A stretch of DNA of 64,000 nt from Cheilinus undulatus (lineage: Eukaryota > Chordata > Actinopteri > Labriformes > Labridae). The notes below the pieces were generated by a model. The model had not been told where the DNA came from. It ran no database searches and worked only from the letters and a program-made list of their open reading frames with translations. Positions 12,370 to 24,788 of the stretch are shown here, in pieces. The position numbers and the translations under genes are program-made. The stretch covers positions 1 through 64,000 of the forward strand of contig NW_024571677.1 of assembly GCF_018320785.1 (NCBI RefSeq). Direction: 5' to 3'. The stretch's first letter is position 1. Every line of letters begins with the position of its first letter.

Positions 12370-12634
12370 GTTCTCCATAAGCAAACTTTAGTGTAAGGAC
12401 CAGCAGATATGTATCTTTTTTTAAATAATAATTCTTTAAACTCCTGAGCAGAGACGGACTCTTTTGGCTGTGTCTGGTCTGGGATCAGGTCTGAGTCTAC
12501 CCTCACTGGTCTCTGTACAAGCTCTGAAGGCCACATGGCCTCGAAAACACCGAAGGTGATCTGGAGACAGGTTTTCAGGTGAAAGGTTACTCCCACCTGA
12601 TTGGCTGACCTCCATGAACCCACTGTACTCTCAC
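12370..12634. other. unique spacer
   Basis: Unique noncoding sequence. A 93-codon minus-strand frame (12623-12342) has no recognisable product. Confidence 0.35.
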
Positions 12635-13293
12635 CGGTTCCTCTGTAGACAGGCCCGCCCCTCCTCTCCTCCCGTTGGTTCCTCTGTAGACAGGCCCGCC
12701 CCTCCTCTCCTCTCGTTGGTTCCTCTGTAGACAGGCTCGCCCCTCCTCTCCTCTCGTTGGTTCCTCTGTAGACAGGCTCGCCCCTCCTCTCCTCTCGTTG
12801 GTTCCTCTATAGACAGGCCCGCCCCTCCTCTCCTCTCGTTGGTTCCTCTGTAGACAGGCTCGCCCCTCCTCTCCTCTCGTTGGTTCCTCTATAGACAGGC
12901 CCGCCCCTCCTCTCCTCTCGTTGGTTCCTCTGTAGACAGGCCCGCCCCTCCTCTCCTCTCGTTGGTTCCTCTAAAGACAGGCCCGCCCCTCCTCTCCTCG
13001 CGTTGGTTCCTTGGAAGACCTGCCCGCACCTCCTCTCCTCTCGTTGGTTCCTCTGTAGACAGGCCCGCCCCTCCTCTCCTCTCGTTGGTTCCTCTGTAGA
13101 CAGGCCCGCCCCTCCTCTCCTCTCGTTGGTTCCTCTATAGACAGGCCCGCCCCTCCTCTCCTCTCGTTGGTTCCTCTGTAGACAGGCTCGCCCCTCCTCT
13201 CCTCTCGTTGGTTCCTCTGTAGACAGGCCCGCCCCTCCTCTCCTCTCGTTGGTTCCTCTGTAGACAGGCCCGCCCCTCCTCTCCTCTCGTTGG
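12635..13293. repeat. 41-bp minisatellite, about 16 copies
   Basis: The unit reads GTTGGTTCCTCTGTAGACAG followed by GCCCGCCCCTCCTCTCCTCTC. It is pyrimidine-rich, with a GC-box-like CCCGCCCCTCC in each copy. Substitutions are few (gcccgccc/gctcgccc; tgtag/tatag). Confidence 0.96.
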
Positions 13294-13364
13294 TGTATTG
13301 TTAACCCTGCTGTGTTCTGGGTTTTACCACGTGCTCCAGCTCCACAGATGTGAGGAAATATTTC

Positions 13365-13440
13365 TTTTTTTTTTTTTTTTTGTAGAGAAACTTTATTGAA
13401 CCCCCGTCATAAACAGGAGAGACCTGAATAAATCAAAGTT
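13365..13440 (-). other. possible retroposed transcript 3' end
   Basis: A run of 17 T (13365-13381) is followed on + by GTAGAGAAACTTTATTG. Read on the minus strand this is AATAAA (13397-13392), then about 10 bases, then a poly(A) tract: the layout of a polyadenylated RNA copied back into DNA. The body of the copy is short and I cannot identify the source. Confidence 0.35.
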
Positions 13441-14600
13441 ATATTTTAGTCAGGGATGTCCTGGCAGCATTTCCAGCCTCTGATCCTGGTCCAGTTCTTA
13501 AATACTGAGGACTGGTTCAGAGTCTTGGTCTGAAGATAAAAACTGGAGCTAATCCAGGTCTGTTGGTCCAGACTAAAAAGTATTTTGGGGTTTTAGAGAG
13601 TACCTGATCTGGAGTTATAGGAGGAAACACCAACCCTGTGTTATAACTAGGGCTGGGTAATGAAACCAAATGAAATCTGAATGATTATTGTTCTATTAAT
13701 CATCATTTTGTCATTTATTCACCCTGAAGTTCAACATCAGAATCTGAGCTAATGCTTTAGTACTTCTGGCTTCATTCAAGTGTTTTTAGAGTAATGAGAG
13801 AAACATCCTATTTCCTTAGTAATGAGTCAGAATAATCACAGTCAGGTATTTTCCAACGGTCCAGTCTGAGTCTATTCTAGAGAATTCTGTATTCTTTCAT
13901 GTAGGATGAGAGGAATAATTTAAAATAATCACAGATTAGATTATGATGTTGGGGAATAAAATCCTTGTGAGATTATTTCACAATAGTTCCAGCTCTTTAG
14001 GTTAAAGGGACATCTTCCTGTTTTCTCCTCGTTTATCTCTGATTGGCTTTATCTCCTTGTCCACTCATCTCAGCAACCACTCGGGTCAAAGGTCACCAGG
14101 GGAAAGGTGAGGGGACTCCTGCTTGGACCTGTGGATGAATGAAGACATTTAGAGTCCTGAGGCTGTAGAGAGATGGTGTAGATGACAGTAGGGCTGTATA
14201 ATTTATCTAGGGCCGGGCATTTAAACAGATTTAATCCCAGGTTTAACCTCCGACAGACATGAAAACAAAATAATCCAGATTATAGGATTATGACCCTGTT
14301 AGGGTTGGTCAGGTGGTAAAGGTCATTCTTTTTTATGAATTATTATTTATCATTATTCTGCTTCATTCATGTTTTTCACTCTTTTATTTATATGTCTTTC
14401 TTTTAAAGTGTGCTGACGTTCATGTGTGTGTGAGGCGGATGTTCTGAAATTAACAGTTTAATAATCTTCACGTCAACGCCAACGAAATAATCAGGATTAT
14501 AATTTCATCAGAATTACAGACAGAAACAGACTCAATTTATCACAATAAATACCAGAAAGTATTTTAAACTCTTCACAGCAGCTGAAGATTTCACATAATT
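13441..14600. other. unique intergenic/intronic DNA
   Basis: Mostly unique AT-rich sequence. Fragments such as TAGGGCTGGGTAATGAAACC (near 13647) and GTAGGGCTGTATAATT (near 14192) resemble transposon ends, but no matched second end or target duplication was found. Confidence 0.35.
14083..14095 (+). promoter_or_regulatory. DR1-type site
   Basis: The site reads GGGTCAAAGGTCA, a consensus PPAR/RXR-type DR1, about 13.4 kb upstream of the synthetase start codon. Function is inference. Confidence 0.4.
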
Positions 14601-17600
14601 CAGAGTCTGTGATGGTCCTCAGAGTCTGTAATGTGGTCCTCAGAGTCTGTGATGGTCCTCAGAGTCTGTGATGGTCCTCAGAGTCTGTGATGGTCCTCAG
14701 AGTCTGTAATGTGGTCCTCAGAGTCTGTGATGGTCCTCAGAGTCTGTGATGGTCCTCAGAGTCTGTGATGGTCCTCAGAGTCTGTGATGTGGTCCTCAGA
14801 GTCTGTGATGGTCCTCAGAGTCTGTGATGGTCCTCAGAGTCTGTGATGGTCCTCAGAGTCTGTAATGTGGTCCTCAGAGTCTGTGATGGTCCTCAGAGTC
14901 TGTGATGGTCCTCAGAGTCTGTGATGGTCCTCAGAGTCTGTGATGTGGTCCTCAGAGTCTGTGATGGTCCTCAGAGTCTGTGATGGTCCTCAGAGTCTGT
15001 GATGGTCCTCAGAGTCTGTGATGGTCCTCAGAGTCTGTGATGGTCCTCAGAGTCTGTGATGGTCCTCAGAGTCTGTGATGGTCCTCAGAGTCTGTGATGG
15101 TCCTCAGAGTCTGTGATGGTCCTCAGAGTCTGTGATGTGGTCCTCAGAGTCTGTGATGGTCCTCAGAGTCTGTGATGGTCCTCAGAGTCTGTGATGTGGT
15201 CCTCAGAGTCTGTGATGGTCCTCAGAGTCTGTGATGGTCCTCAGAGTCTGTGATGGTCCTCAGAGTCTGTGATGGTCCTCAGAGTCTGTGATGTGGTCCT
15301 CAGAGTCTGTGATGGTCCTCAGAGTCTGTGATGGTCCTCAGAGTCTGTGATGTGGTCCTCAGAGTCTGTGATGTGGTCCTCAGAGTTTGTGATGGTCCTC
15401 AGAGTCTGTGATGGTCCTCAGAGTCTGTAATGTGGTCCTCAGAGTCTGTGATGGTCCTCAGAGTCTGTGATGGTCCTCAGAGTCTGTGATGGTCCTCAGA
15501 GTCTGTAATGTGGTCCTCAGAGTCTGTGATGGTCCTCAGAGTCTGTGATGGTCCTCAGAGTCTGTGATGGTCCTCAGAGTCTGTGATGTGGTCCTCAGAG
15601 TCTGTGATGGTCCTCAGAGTCTGTGATGGTCCTCAGAGTCTGTAATGTGGTCCTCAGAGTCTGTGATGGTCCTCAGAGTCTGTGATGGTCCTCAGAGTCT
15701 GTGATGGTCCTCAGAGTCTGTAATGTGGTCCTCAGAGTCTGTGATGGTCCTCAGAGTCTGTGATGGTCCTCAGAGTCTGTGATGTGGTCCTCAGAGTCTG
15801 TGATGGTCCTAGGAGTCTGTGATGGTCCTCAGAGTCTGTGATGGTCCTCAGAGTCTGTGATGGTCTTAGGAGTCTGTGATGGTCCTCAGAGTCTGTGATG
15901 GTCCTAGGAGTCTGTGATGGTCCTCAGAGTCTGTGATGGTCCTCAGAGTCTGTGATGTGGTCCTCAGAGTCTGTGATGGTCCTCAGAGTCTGTGATGGTC
16001 CTCAGAGTCTGTGATGTGGTCCTTAGAGTCTGTGATGGTCCTCAGAGTCTGTGATGTGGTCCTCAGAGTCTGTGATGTGGTCCTCAGAGTCTGTGATGGT
16101 CCTCAGAGTCTGTGATGTGGTCCTCAGAGTCTGTGATGGTCCTCAGAGTCTGTGATGGTCCTCAGAGTCTGTGATGGTCCTCAGAGTCTGTAATGTGGTC
16201 CTCAGAGTCTGTGATGGTCCTCAGAGTCTGTGATGGTCCTCAGAGTCTGTGATGGTCCTCAGAGTCTGTGATGTGGTCCTCAGAGTCTGTGATGGTCCTC
16301 AGAGTCTGTGATGGTCCTCAGAGTCTGTGATGGTCCTCAGAGTCTGTAATGTGGTCCTCAGAGTCTGTGATGGTCCTCAGAGTCTGTGATGGTCCTCAGA
16401 GTCTGTGATGGTCCTCAGAGTCTGTGATGTGGTCCTCAGAGTCTGTGATGGTCCTCAGAGTCTGTGATGGTCCTCAGAGTCTGTGATGGTCCTCAGAGTC
16501 TGTAATGTGGTCCTCAGAGTCTGTGATGGTCCTCACAGTCTGTGATGGTCCTCAGAGTCTGTGATGGTCCTCAGAGTCTGTGATGTGGTCCTCAGAGTCT
16601 GTGATGGTCCTCAGAGTCTGTGATGGTCCTCAGAGTCTGTGATGTGGTCCTCAGAGTCTGTGATGTGGTCCTCAGAGTTTGTGATGGTCCTCAGAGTCTG
16701 TGATGGTCCTCAGAGTCTGTAATGTGGTCCTCAGAGTCTGTGATGGTCCTCAGAGTCTGTGATGGTCCTCAGAGTCTGTGATGGTCCTCAGAGTCTGTAA
16801 TGTGGTCCTCAGAGTCTGTGATGGTCCTCAGAGTCTGTGATGGTCCTCAGAGTCTGTGATGGTCCTCAGAGTCTGTGATGTGGTCCTCAGAGTCTGTGAT
16901 GGTCCTCAGAGTCTGTGATGGTCCTCAGAGTCTGTAATGTGGTCCTCAGAGTCTGTGATGGTCCTCAGAGTCTGTGATGGTCCTCAGAGTCTGTGATGGT
17001 CCTCAGAGTCTGTAATGTGGTCCTCAGAGTCTGTGATGGTCCTCAGAGTCTGTGATGGTCCTCAGAGTCTGTGATGTGGTCCTCAGAGTCTGTGATGGTC
17101 CTAGGAGTCTGTGATGGTCCTCAGAGTCTGTGATGGTCCTCAGAGTCTGTGATGGTCTTAGGAGTCTGTGATGGTCCTCAGAGTCTGTGATGGTCCTAGG
17201 AGTCTGTGATGGTCCTCAGAGTCTGTGATGGTCCTCAGAGTCTGTGATGTGGTCCTCAGAGTCTGTGATGGTCCTCAGAGTCTGTGATGGTCCTCAGAGT
17301 CTGTGATGTGGTCCTTAGAGTCTGTGATGGTCCTCAGAGTCTGTGATGTGGTCCTCAGAGTCTGTGATGTGGTCCTCAGAGTCTGTGATGGTCCTCAGAG
17401 TCTGTGATGTGGTCCTCAGAGTCTGTGATGGTCCTCAGAGTCTGTGATGGTCCTCAGAGTCTGTGATGGTCCTCAGAGTCTGTAATGTGGTCCTCAGAGT
17501 CTGTGATGGTCCTCAGAGTCTGTGATGGTCCTCAGAGTCTGTGATGGTCCTCAGAGTCTGTGATGTGGTCCTCAGAGTCTGTGATGGTCCTCAGAGTCTG

Positions 17601-20323
17601 TGATGGTCCTCAGAGTCTGTGATGGTCCTCAGAGTCTGTAATGTGGTCCTCAGAGTCTGTGATGGTCCTCAGAGTCTGTGATGGTCCTCAGAGTCTGTGA
17701 TGGTCCTCAGAGTCTGTGATGTGGTCCTCAGAGTCTGTGATGGTCCTCAGAGTCTGTGATGGTCCTCAGAGTCTGTGATGGTCCTCAGAGTCTGTAATGT
17801 GGTCCTCAGAGTCTGTGATGGTCCTCACAGTCTGTGATGGTCCTCAGAGTCTGTGATGGTCCTCAGAGTCTGTGATGTGGTCCTCAGAGTCTGTGATGGT
17901 CCTCAGAGTCTGTGATGGTCCTCAGAGTCTGTAATGTGGTCCTCAGAGTCTGTGATGGTCCTCAGAGTCTGTGATGGTCCTCAGAGTCTGTGATGGTCCT
18001 CAGAGTCTGTGATGTGGTCCTCAGAGTCTGTGATGGTCCTAGGAGTCTGTGATGGTCCTCAGAGTCTGTGATGTGGTCCTCAGAGTCTGTGATGGTCCTC
18101 AGAGTCTGTGATGGTCCTCAGAGTCTGTAATGTGGTCCTCAGAGTCTGTGATGGTCCTCAGAGTCTGTGATGTGGTCCTCAGAGTCTGTGATGGTCCTCA
18201 GAGTCTGTGATGGTCCTCAGAGTCTGTGATGTGGTCCTCAGAGTCTGTGATGGTCCTCAGAGTCTGTGATGGTCCTCAGAGTCTGTGATGTGGTCCTCAG
18301 AGTCTGTGATGTGGTCCTCAGAGTTTGTGATGGTCCTCAGAGTCTGTGATGGTCCTCAGAGTCTGTAATGTGGTCCTCAGAGTCTGTGATGGTCCTCAGA
18401 GTCTGTGATGGTCCTCAGAGTCTGTGATGGTCCTCAGAGTCTGTAATGTGGTCCTCAGAGTCTGTGATGGTCCTCAGAGTCTGTGATGGTCCTCAGAGTC
18501 TGTGATGGTCCTCAGAGTCTGTGATGTGGTCCTCAGAGTCTGTGATGGTCCTCAGAGTCTGTGATGGTCCTCAGAGTCTGTAATGTGGTCCTCAGAGTCT
18601 GTGATGGTCCTCAGAGTCTGTGATGGTCCTCAGAGTCTGTGATGGTCCTCAGAGTCTGTAATGTGGTCCTCAGAGTCTGTGATGGTCCTCAGAGTCTGTG
18701 ATGGTCCTCAGAGTCTGTGATGTGGTCCTCAGAGTCTGTGATGGTCCTAGGAGTCTGTGATGGTCCTCAGAGTCTGTGATGGTCCTCAGAGTCTGTGATG
18801 GTCTTAGGAGTCTGTGATGGTCCTCAGAGTCTGTGATGGTCCTAGGAGTCTGTGATGGTCCTCAGAGTCTGTGATGGTCCTCAGAGTCTGTGATGTGGTC
18901 CTCAGAGTCTGTGATGGTCCTCAGAGTCTGTGATGGTCCTCAGAGTCTGTGATGTGGTCCTTAGAGTCTGTGATGGTCCTCAGAGTCTGTGATGTGGTCC
19001 TCAGAGTCTGTGATGTGGTCCTCAGAGTCTGTGATGGTCCTCAGAGTCTGTGATGTGGTCCTCAGAGTCTGTGATGGTCCTCAGAGTCTGTGATGGTCCT
19101 CAGAGTCTGTGATGTGGTCCTCAGAGTCTGTGATGGTCCTCAGAGTCTGTGATGGTCCTAGGAGTCTGTGATGGTCCTCAGAGTCTGTGATGGTCCTCAG
19201 AGTCTGTGATGGTCCTCAGAGTCTGTGATGGTCCTAGGAGTCTGTGATGGTCCTCAGAGTCTGTGATGGTCCTAGGAGTCTGTGATGGTCCTCAGAGTCT
19301 GTGATGGTCCTTAGAGTCTGTGATGTGGTCCTCAGAGTCTGTGATGGTCCTCAGAGTCTGTGATGGTCCTCAGAGTCTGTGATGGTCCTCAGAGTCTGTG
19401 ATGTGGTCCTCAGAGTCTGTGATGGTCCTCAGAGTCTGTGATGGTCCTCAGAGTCTGTGATGTGGTCCTCAGAGTCTGTGATGGTCCTAGGAGTCTGTGA
19501 TGGTTCTCAGAGTCTGTGATGTGGTCCTCAGAGTCTGTGATGTGGTCCTCCGAGTCTGTGATGGTCCTAGGAGTCTGTGATGGTCCTCAGAGTCTGTGAT
19601 GTGGTCCTCAGAGTCTGTGATGGTCCTCAGAGTCTGTGATGTGGTCCTCCGAGTCTGTGATGGTCCTAGGAGTCTGTGATGGTCCTCAGAGTCTGTGATG
19701 TGGTCCTCAGAGTCTGTGATGTGGTCCTCAGAGTCTGTGATGGTCCTCAGAGTCTGTGATGTGGTCCTCAGAGTCTGTGATGGTCCTCAGAGTCTGTGAT
19801 GGTCCTCAGAGTCTGTGATGTGGTCCTCAGAGTCTGTGATGTGGTCCTCGGAGTCTGTGATGGTCCTAGGAGTCTGTGATGGTCCTCAGAGTCTGTGATG
19901 GTCCTCAGAGTCTGTGATGGTCCTCAGAGTCTGTGATGGTCCTAGGAGTCTGTGATGGTCCTCGGAGTCTGTGATGGTCCTAGGAGTCTGTGATGGTCCT
20001 CAGAGTCTGTGATGGTCCTCAGAGTCTGTGATGTAGTCCTCCGAGTCTGTGATGGTCCTAGGAGTCTGTGATGGTCCTCAGACTGTGATGGTCCTAGGAG
20101 TCTGTGATGGTCCTCAGAGTCTGTGATGGTCCTAGGAGTCTGTGATGTAGTCCTCCGAGTCTGTGATGGTCCTAGGAGTCTGTGATGGTCCTCAGAGTCT
20201 GTGATGTGGTCCTCAGAGTCTGTGATGTGGTCCTCAGAGTCTGTGATGGTCCTCAGAGTCTGTGATGTGGTCCTCAGAGTCTGTGATGGTCCTCAGAGTC
20301 TATGATGTGGTCCTCAGAGTCTG
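14601..20323. repeat. 19/21-bp minisatellite, 5.7 kb
   Basis: Units GTCCTCAGAGTCTGTGATG (19) and the same plus TG (21) are interspersed, with rarer variants CTAGGAGTCTG, TAATGTG, CTTAGAGTC and AGAGTTTGTG. The rare variants mark higher-order copies: AGAGTTTGTG recurs at about 15381, 16672 and 18319, and CCTTAGAGTC at about 16021, 17313 and 18959, giving offsets of about 1291 and then about 1647 bp for both markers. The right end (after about 19490) is richer in CTAGGAG and CTCCGAG variants. Confidence 0.97.
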
Positions 20324-21640
20324 GTGTTTTTTGACATAAAGTCCAGGAGAGACTAAAGGGTTAAAGATAACTGAGGACTCAGAGGGTTAACCGACTTCAC
20401 TCTGCAGCCATGCAACAATATCATAGCAGAATGATATGAAGTTGGTTTAGCATTAGCACTGCTAGCACCAGCGTCCTGTGCTGGTCTCTGCAGGTGAAGG
20501 TCCACATTCCTGAGGTGAATCTCGTCAGGGCAGGGTTAGAGGTTTAATCTGGGACATTTCTATCAGTGTGATGATCAGACAGCTAACCCTCACTGTTCCT
20601 ATAGAGGCCGTCAATGCTTTATCAGCCCACGGTCCTTCATGTCAGAGTAAAGGGTGGCAGCAGGTCAGTCAGAACAACTACAGTGCCTACTAGTGGTGGG
20701 AGGCTGTATTACAGTGTAGATGGAGCGTTTGGGCCTGACCTCATGAAAATGTAGAGTTTAACTGAGGACAGAGATCTGAGTGTAAGCGTTCAGCCGGCCC
20801 CTGCTTCAGTGTGATAAATAAATAAAAATCAGGTTCAGAGACCTTTGGTGCCATACTGGTTTCTACAAACAAATGTTGGACCTGCTGAAAGGGCCCTGTG
20901 GTCCACTTTTGGGTTGTTTTCCAGTCTGGGTCCCAGAACAAACACGGGTCCAGCAGTCCTAGTTTTATCCTGGGTCTGAGTCAGTCTGGGTTTGTGTGCT
21001 GGTCTCTGAGCGTCTTCATGGATTAGTTCATTGATTGTTGATTCGGTCAGACCGTCTTGCCATGACAAACCAATGAGAGCCCTCCCTGAGTGCATCCTGA
21101 CCTTTGATTGGCAGATTACCTGTGGTTACACATCACCTGTGTCAGCATTAGAGCGTGGTTACTGCAGAGTGTCGTGGTTGCTGTAGCAGCAGGATCAACA
21201 GTGTTTCTGTGGTCAAAGCCGTCAGATGTTCAGCTAAAGGAGCACCGTGTCTCGCCTGGCCGTGTCTTGCCTGTCCGCTCCGTGTCCCAGGTGAGTGCTG
21301 GGTTAGAGAGGAATGGAGGAGGAAACATGGTGACCTTGTTTTTCCTGCTCTGAGTTTTTATTGAGCTGTGTCGGTGACATCTGAGGAATGTTAATAGTGA
21401 ACTCAGAGTTATTCTCTGAGCTCAGACTGAGGAACAAGGGTTATGTGTCTGCTCTGTTATTGACCAATCATTAGCTCAGCACAGGCGTACCAAAGACACA
21501 GCACTCAGACGTCTGAATCTATCTAAACCTAGCCCTGAGAGGCAGTAAACCAGAGTTTGATAGGTTAGTTCTCTGTTGTATCAACGCGTCAGTAAACCTC
21601 CTCCTGTAGTAAAGTCTGTTTATTATGAAATATTATTAAA
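20324..21640. other. unique DNA with an exon-like segment
   Basis: Unique sequence between two arrays. The most exon-like part is about 21115-21290, listed separately. No other exon, RNA gene or transposon is clear. Confidence 0.35.
21115..21290 (+). other. candidate upstream exon
   Basis: The segment ends GTGTCCCAG followed by GTGAGT at 21291, a consensus donor, and may start after TTGATTGGCAG. An open frame spans it (phase 0 at the donor, so compatible with the synthetase exons) and encodes a hydrophobic stretch, SVVVAVAAGSTVFLW, but has no ATG. It could be a 5' untranslated exon of the synthetase gene or chance. Confidence 0.2.
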
Positions 21641-22060
21641 TAGAGCCACATCTGTAAGGAGCATGTGTTTGTGGGATGAGCAGCAGAGCTGAGGATGTTG
21701 GTTGGTCCAAACAGCTGATTCTACCACTGACTCTTGTTTGGATGATTGAAGTCCGACAGCAGCCCATGCTGATCCACCAGAGTTCAGTAGTGTTGAGGTC
21801 AGGACTGCTGGCAGGACATCCCATCCTCTCCACTCCCAGATTCTGGAGGTGGTCTATGATAAACCCCGCTCTGTGGGGTCCAGCTACACCATCATGGAGA
21901 ATGGAGTTCAGTCCCAGACTGAGGAGATGTAGGATTGCTGGTTGGAGAATCTTATCTCCTTATCTCTCTCTGAGATTTCCTCCAATGATGGCGATCAGGC
22001 ACCAAACCAACAAGATACTACAGAGATTAACGTTCCTGTGGGCCAGACCTGCATGACTGG
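21640..22060 (-). pseudogene. Tc1/mariner-like transposase remnant
   Basis: On the minus strand the translation contains ERMGCPASSPDLNTTELWW, which aligns with the conserved catalytic-domain end of Tc1/mariner-type DD34E transposases (typically a PDLNPIE motif; here the P after N and the E of that motif are changed). The frame runs only 65 codons and the rest of the gene is degenerate or missing. No terminal repeats were located. Family assignment rests on this motif. Confidence 0.5.
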
Positions 22061-22255
22061 ATAAAACTAAAGATGCTTGAATCTTTATGACTGAAATAAT
22101 TCTGTTCATCTACTTCAGAGTGACTGATGTGTTGTTCTACCAGGGCTGATTCTGAAGAACTCTCTAAGTTCACAGATAAAACCAAAAAACATTTTTACAA
22201 ACTTTTCTACAAAAAGAAAATGCTCTATTCAAGAGCAGAGAGACAGGTACTGGTG
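22061..22255. other. short unique spacer
   Basis: Noncoding sequence before the 21-bp array; nothing recognised. Confidence 0.3.
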
Positions 22256-24288
22256 TCCCGTTGGAAAGGAAGGTCTGTCCCGTTGGTACTGGAGTCTGTC
22301 CCGTTGGTAGTGGAGTCTGTCTCATTGGTAGTGGAGTCTGTCCCATTGGTAGTGGAGTCTGTCCCGTTGGTAGTGGAGTCTGTCCCATTGGTAGTGGAGT
22401 CTGTCCCGTTGGTAGGGGGTTCTGTCCCGTTGGTAGTGGAGTCCGTCCCGTTGGTGGTGGAGTCTGTCCCGTTGGTAGTGGAGTCCGTCCCGTTGGTAGT
22501 GAAGTCCGTCCCGTTGGTGGTGGAGTCTGTCCCATTGGTAGTGGAGTCTGTCCCGTTGGTAGTTGAGTCTGTCTCATTGGTAGTGGAGTCTGTCCCGTTG
22601 GTAGTGGAGTCTGTCCCGTTGGTACTGGAGTCTGTCCCATTGGTAGTGGAGTCTGTCCTGTTGGTAGGGGGTTCTGTCCCGTTGGTAGTGGAGTCCGTCC
22701 CGTTGGTGGTGGAGTCTGTCCCGTTGGTAGTGGAGTCCGTCCCGTTGGTAGTGAAGTCCGTCCCGTTGGTGGTGGAGTCTGTCCCATTGGTAGTGGAGTC
22801 TGTCCCGTTGGTAGTGGAGTCTGTCCCATTGGTAAGGAAGGTCTGTCCCGTTGGTGGTGGAGTCTGTCCCGTTGGTAGTGGAGTCTGTCCCGTTGGTGGT
22901 GGAGTCCGTCCCGTTGGTAGATGATTCCGTCCCGTTGGTAGTGGAGTCCGTCCCGTTGGTAGATGATTCCGTCCCGTTGGTAGTGGAGTCTGTCCCGTTG
23001 GTAGTGGAGTCCGTCCCGTTGGTAGTGGAGTCTGTCCCGTTGGTAGTGGAGTCTGTCCCATTGGTAGTGGAGTTTGTCCCGTTGGTGGTGGAGTCTGTCC
23101 CGTTGGTAGTGGAGTCTTTCCCATTGGTAGTGGAGTCTGTCCCGTTGGTAGTGGAGTCTGTCCCGTTGGTACTGGAGTCTGTCCCGTTGGTAGATGATTC
23201 CGTCCCGTTGGTAGTGGAGTCTGTCCCGTTGGTAGTGGAGTCTGTCCCGTTGGTAGTGGAGTCTGTCCCGTTTGTGGTGGAGTCCGTCCCGTTGGTAGAT
23301 GATTCCGTCCCGTTGGTAGTGGAGTCCGTCCCGTTGGTAGATGATTCCGTCCCATTGGTAGTGGAGTCTGTCCCGTTGGTGGTGGAGTCTGTCCCGTTGG
23401 TAGTGGAGTCTGTCCCGTTGGTAGTGGAGTCTGTCCCATTGGTAGTGGAGTTTGTCCCGTTGGTAGTGGAGTCTGTCCCGTTGGTAGTGGAGTCTGTCCC
23501 ATTGGTAGTTGAGTCTGTCCCATTGGTAGTGGAGTCTGTCCCGTTGGTAGTGGAGTCTGTCCCGTTGGTAGTGGAGTCTGTCCCGTTGGTAGATGATTCC
23601 GTCCCGTTGGTAGTGGAGTCTGTCCCGTTGGTAGTGGAGTCTGTCCGGTTGGTAGTGGAGTCTGTCTCATTGGTAGTGGAGTCCGTCCCGTTGTTAGTGG
23701 AGTCTGTCCCATTGGTAGTGGAGTCTGTCCCGTTGGTAGTGGAGTCTGTCCCATTGGTAGTGGAGTCTGTCCCATTGGTAGTGGAGTCTGTCCCGTTGGT
23801 AGTGGAGTCTGTCCCGTTGGTAGTGGAGTCTGTCTCGTTGGTAGTGGAGTCTGTCCCGTTGGTAGTGGAGTCTGTCCTGTTGGTAGATGATTCCGTCCCA
23901 TTGGTAGTGGAGTCCGTCCCGTTGTTAGTGGAGTCTGTCCCATTGGTAGTGGAGTCTGTCCCGTTGGTAGTGGAGTCTGTCCCATTGGTAGTGGAGTCTG
24001 TCCCATTGGTAGTGGAGTCTGTCCCGTTGGTAGTGGAGTCTGTCCCGTTGGTAGTGGAGTCTGTCCCGTTGGTAGATGATTCCGTCCCATTGGTAGTGGA
24101 GTCCGTCCTGTTGTTAGTGGAGTCTGTCTCATTGGTAGTGGAGTCTGTCCCGTTGGTAGTGGAGTCTGTCCCATTGGTAGTGGAGTCTGTCCCATTGGTA
24201 GTGGAGTCTGTCCCATTGGTAGTGGAGTCCGTCCCGTTGGTAGTGGAGTCTGTCCCGTTGGTAGTGGAGTCTGTCCCGTTGGTAGTGG
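22256..24288. repeat. 21-bp minisatellite, about 97 copies
   Basis: The unit is GTCTGTCCCGTTGGTAGTGG plus A. A length-neutral variant (GTAGATGATTCC) is scattered through the right two thirds. The 21-bp unit keeps frames open on both strands for up to 663 codons; these are artefacts. A 252-bp block (12 units) is duplicated: the marker GGTAGGGGGTTCTG occurs at 22411 and 22663. Confidence 0.97.
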
Positions 24289-24533
24289 TCCTGGGGCCGC
24301 TGTGGCGAGCTCTCAGGTTCTTTTGTAACTGAAGTGAGAGTTGTGTTCCTGGTGCATGTTGACCTCCTCCAGGGTGGCCCCGGTTCTCTGACTATGATTT
24401 TCATGGACAGGATGTCAAGGTGTAGCTGGGGGAGGAGGGTTTTCACTCGGGGACTTCAGTATTCTGTCTCTGCTTGTTGAAGATGATGTGGTTCTGTTGG
24501 TGTCCTGGGGGGGGGGGGGTGCTGTGGTCAGAG
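24289..24533. other. unique spacer with G run
   Basis: Noncoding sequence with a run of 13 G near 24508-24520 directly before the duplicated segment. Nothing else recognised. Confidence 0.35.
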
Positions 24534-24788
24534 GTGTTTATTTTGGTAACATCAGATCTGGGCTGATGGTCTTTTTCATCCTCAGGGTTCAGCTGGAGGT
24601 TAATCTCCTTCCAGTTTACTATCAAACAGACTCGTCGTCGTCACCTCACGAGATTTGGTTTCAGCTGTGCGGATTTTTCTCCTCAGCATCGTTGAAACCC
24701 AACACACCTGCTCAACCTGTCCAGGTAGAATCACCGAGACGGTCTGATCCTGCTGTGATGAATCAGAGCTGACATAACAAAAACAAAG

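Noticed and set aside
9276..12380. Long + strand frames with an 11-residue repeat (SDYCQIIVRLL type)
   Set aside because: The 11-bp repeat leaves several frames open at once; there is no unique coding region and no start context.
13646..14210. Another hAT MITE starting TAGGGCTGGG
   Set aside because: No matching inverted end or target duplication could be found.
22170..24332. Frames of up to 663 codons with VESVPLV or TGQTPLP repeats
   Set aside because: The 21-bp unit keeps frames open on both strands; pure repeat with no unique domain.
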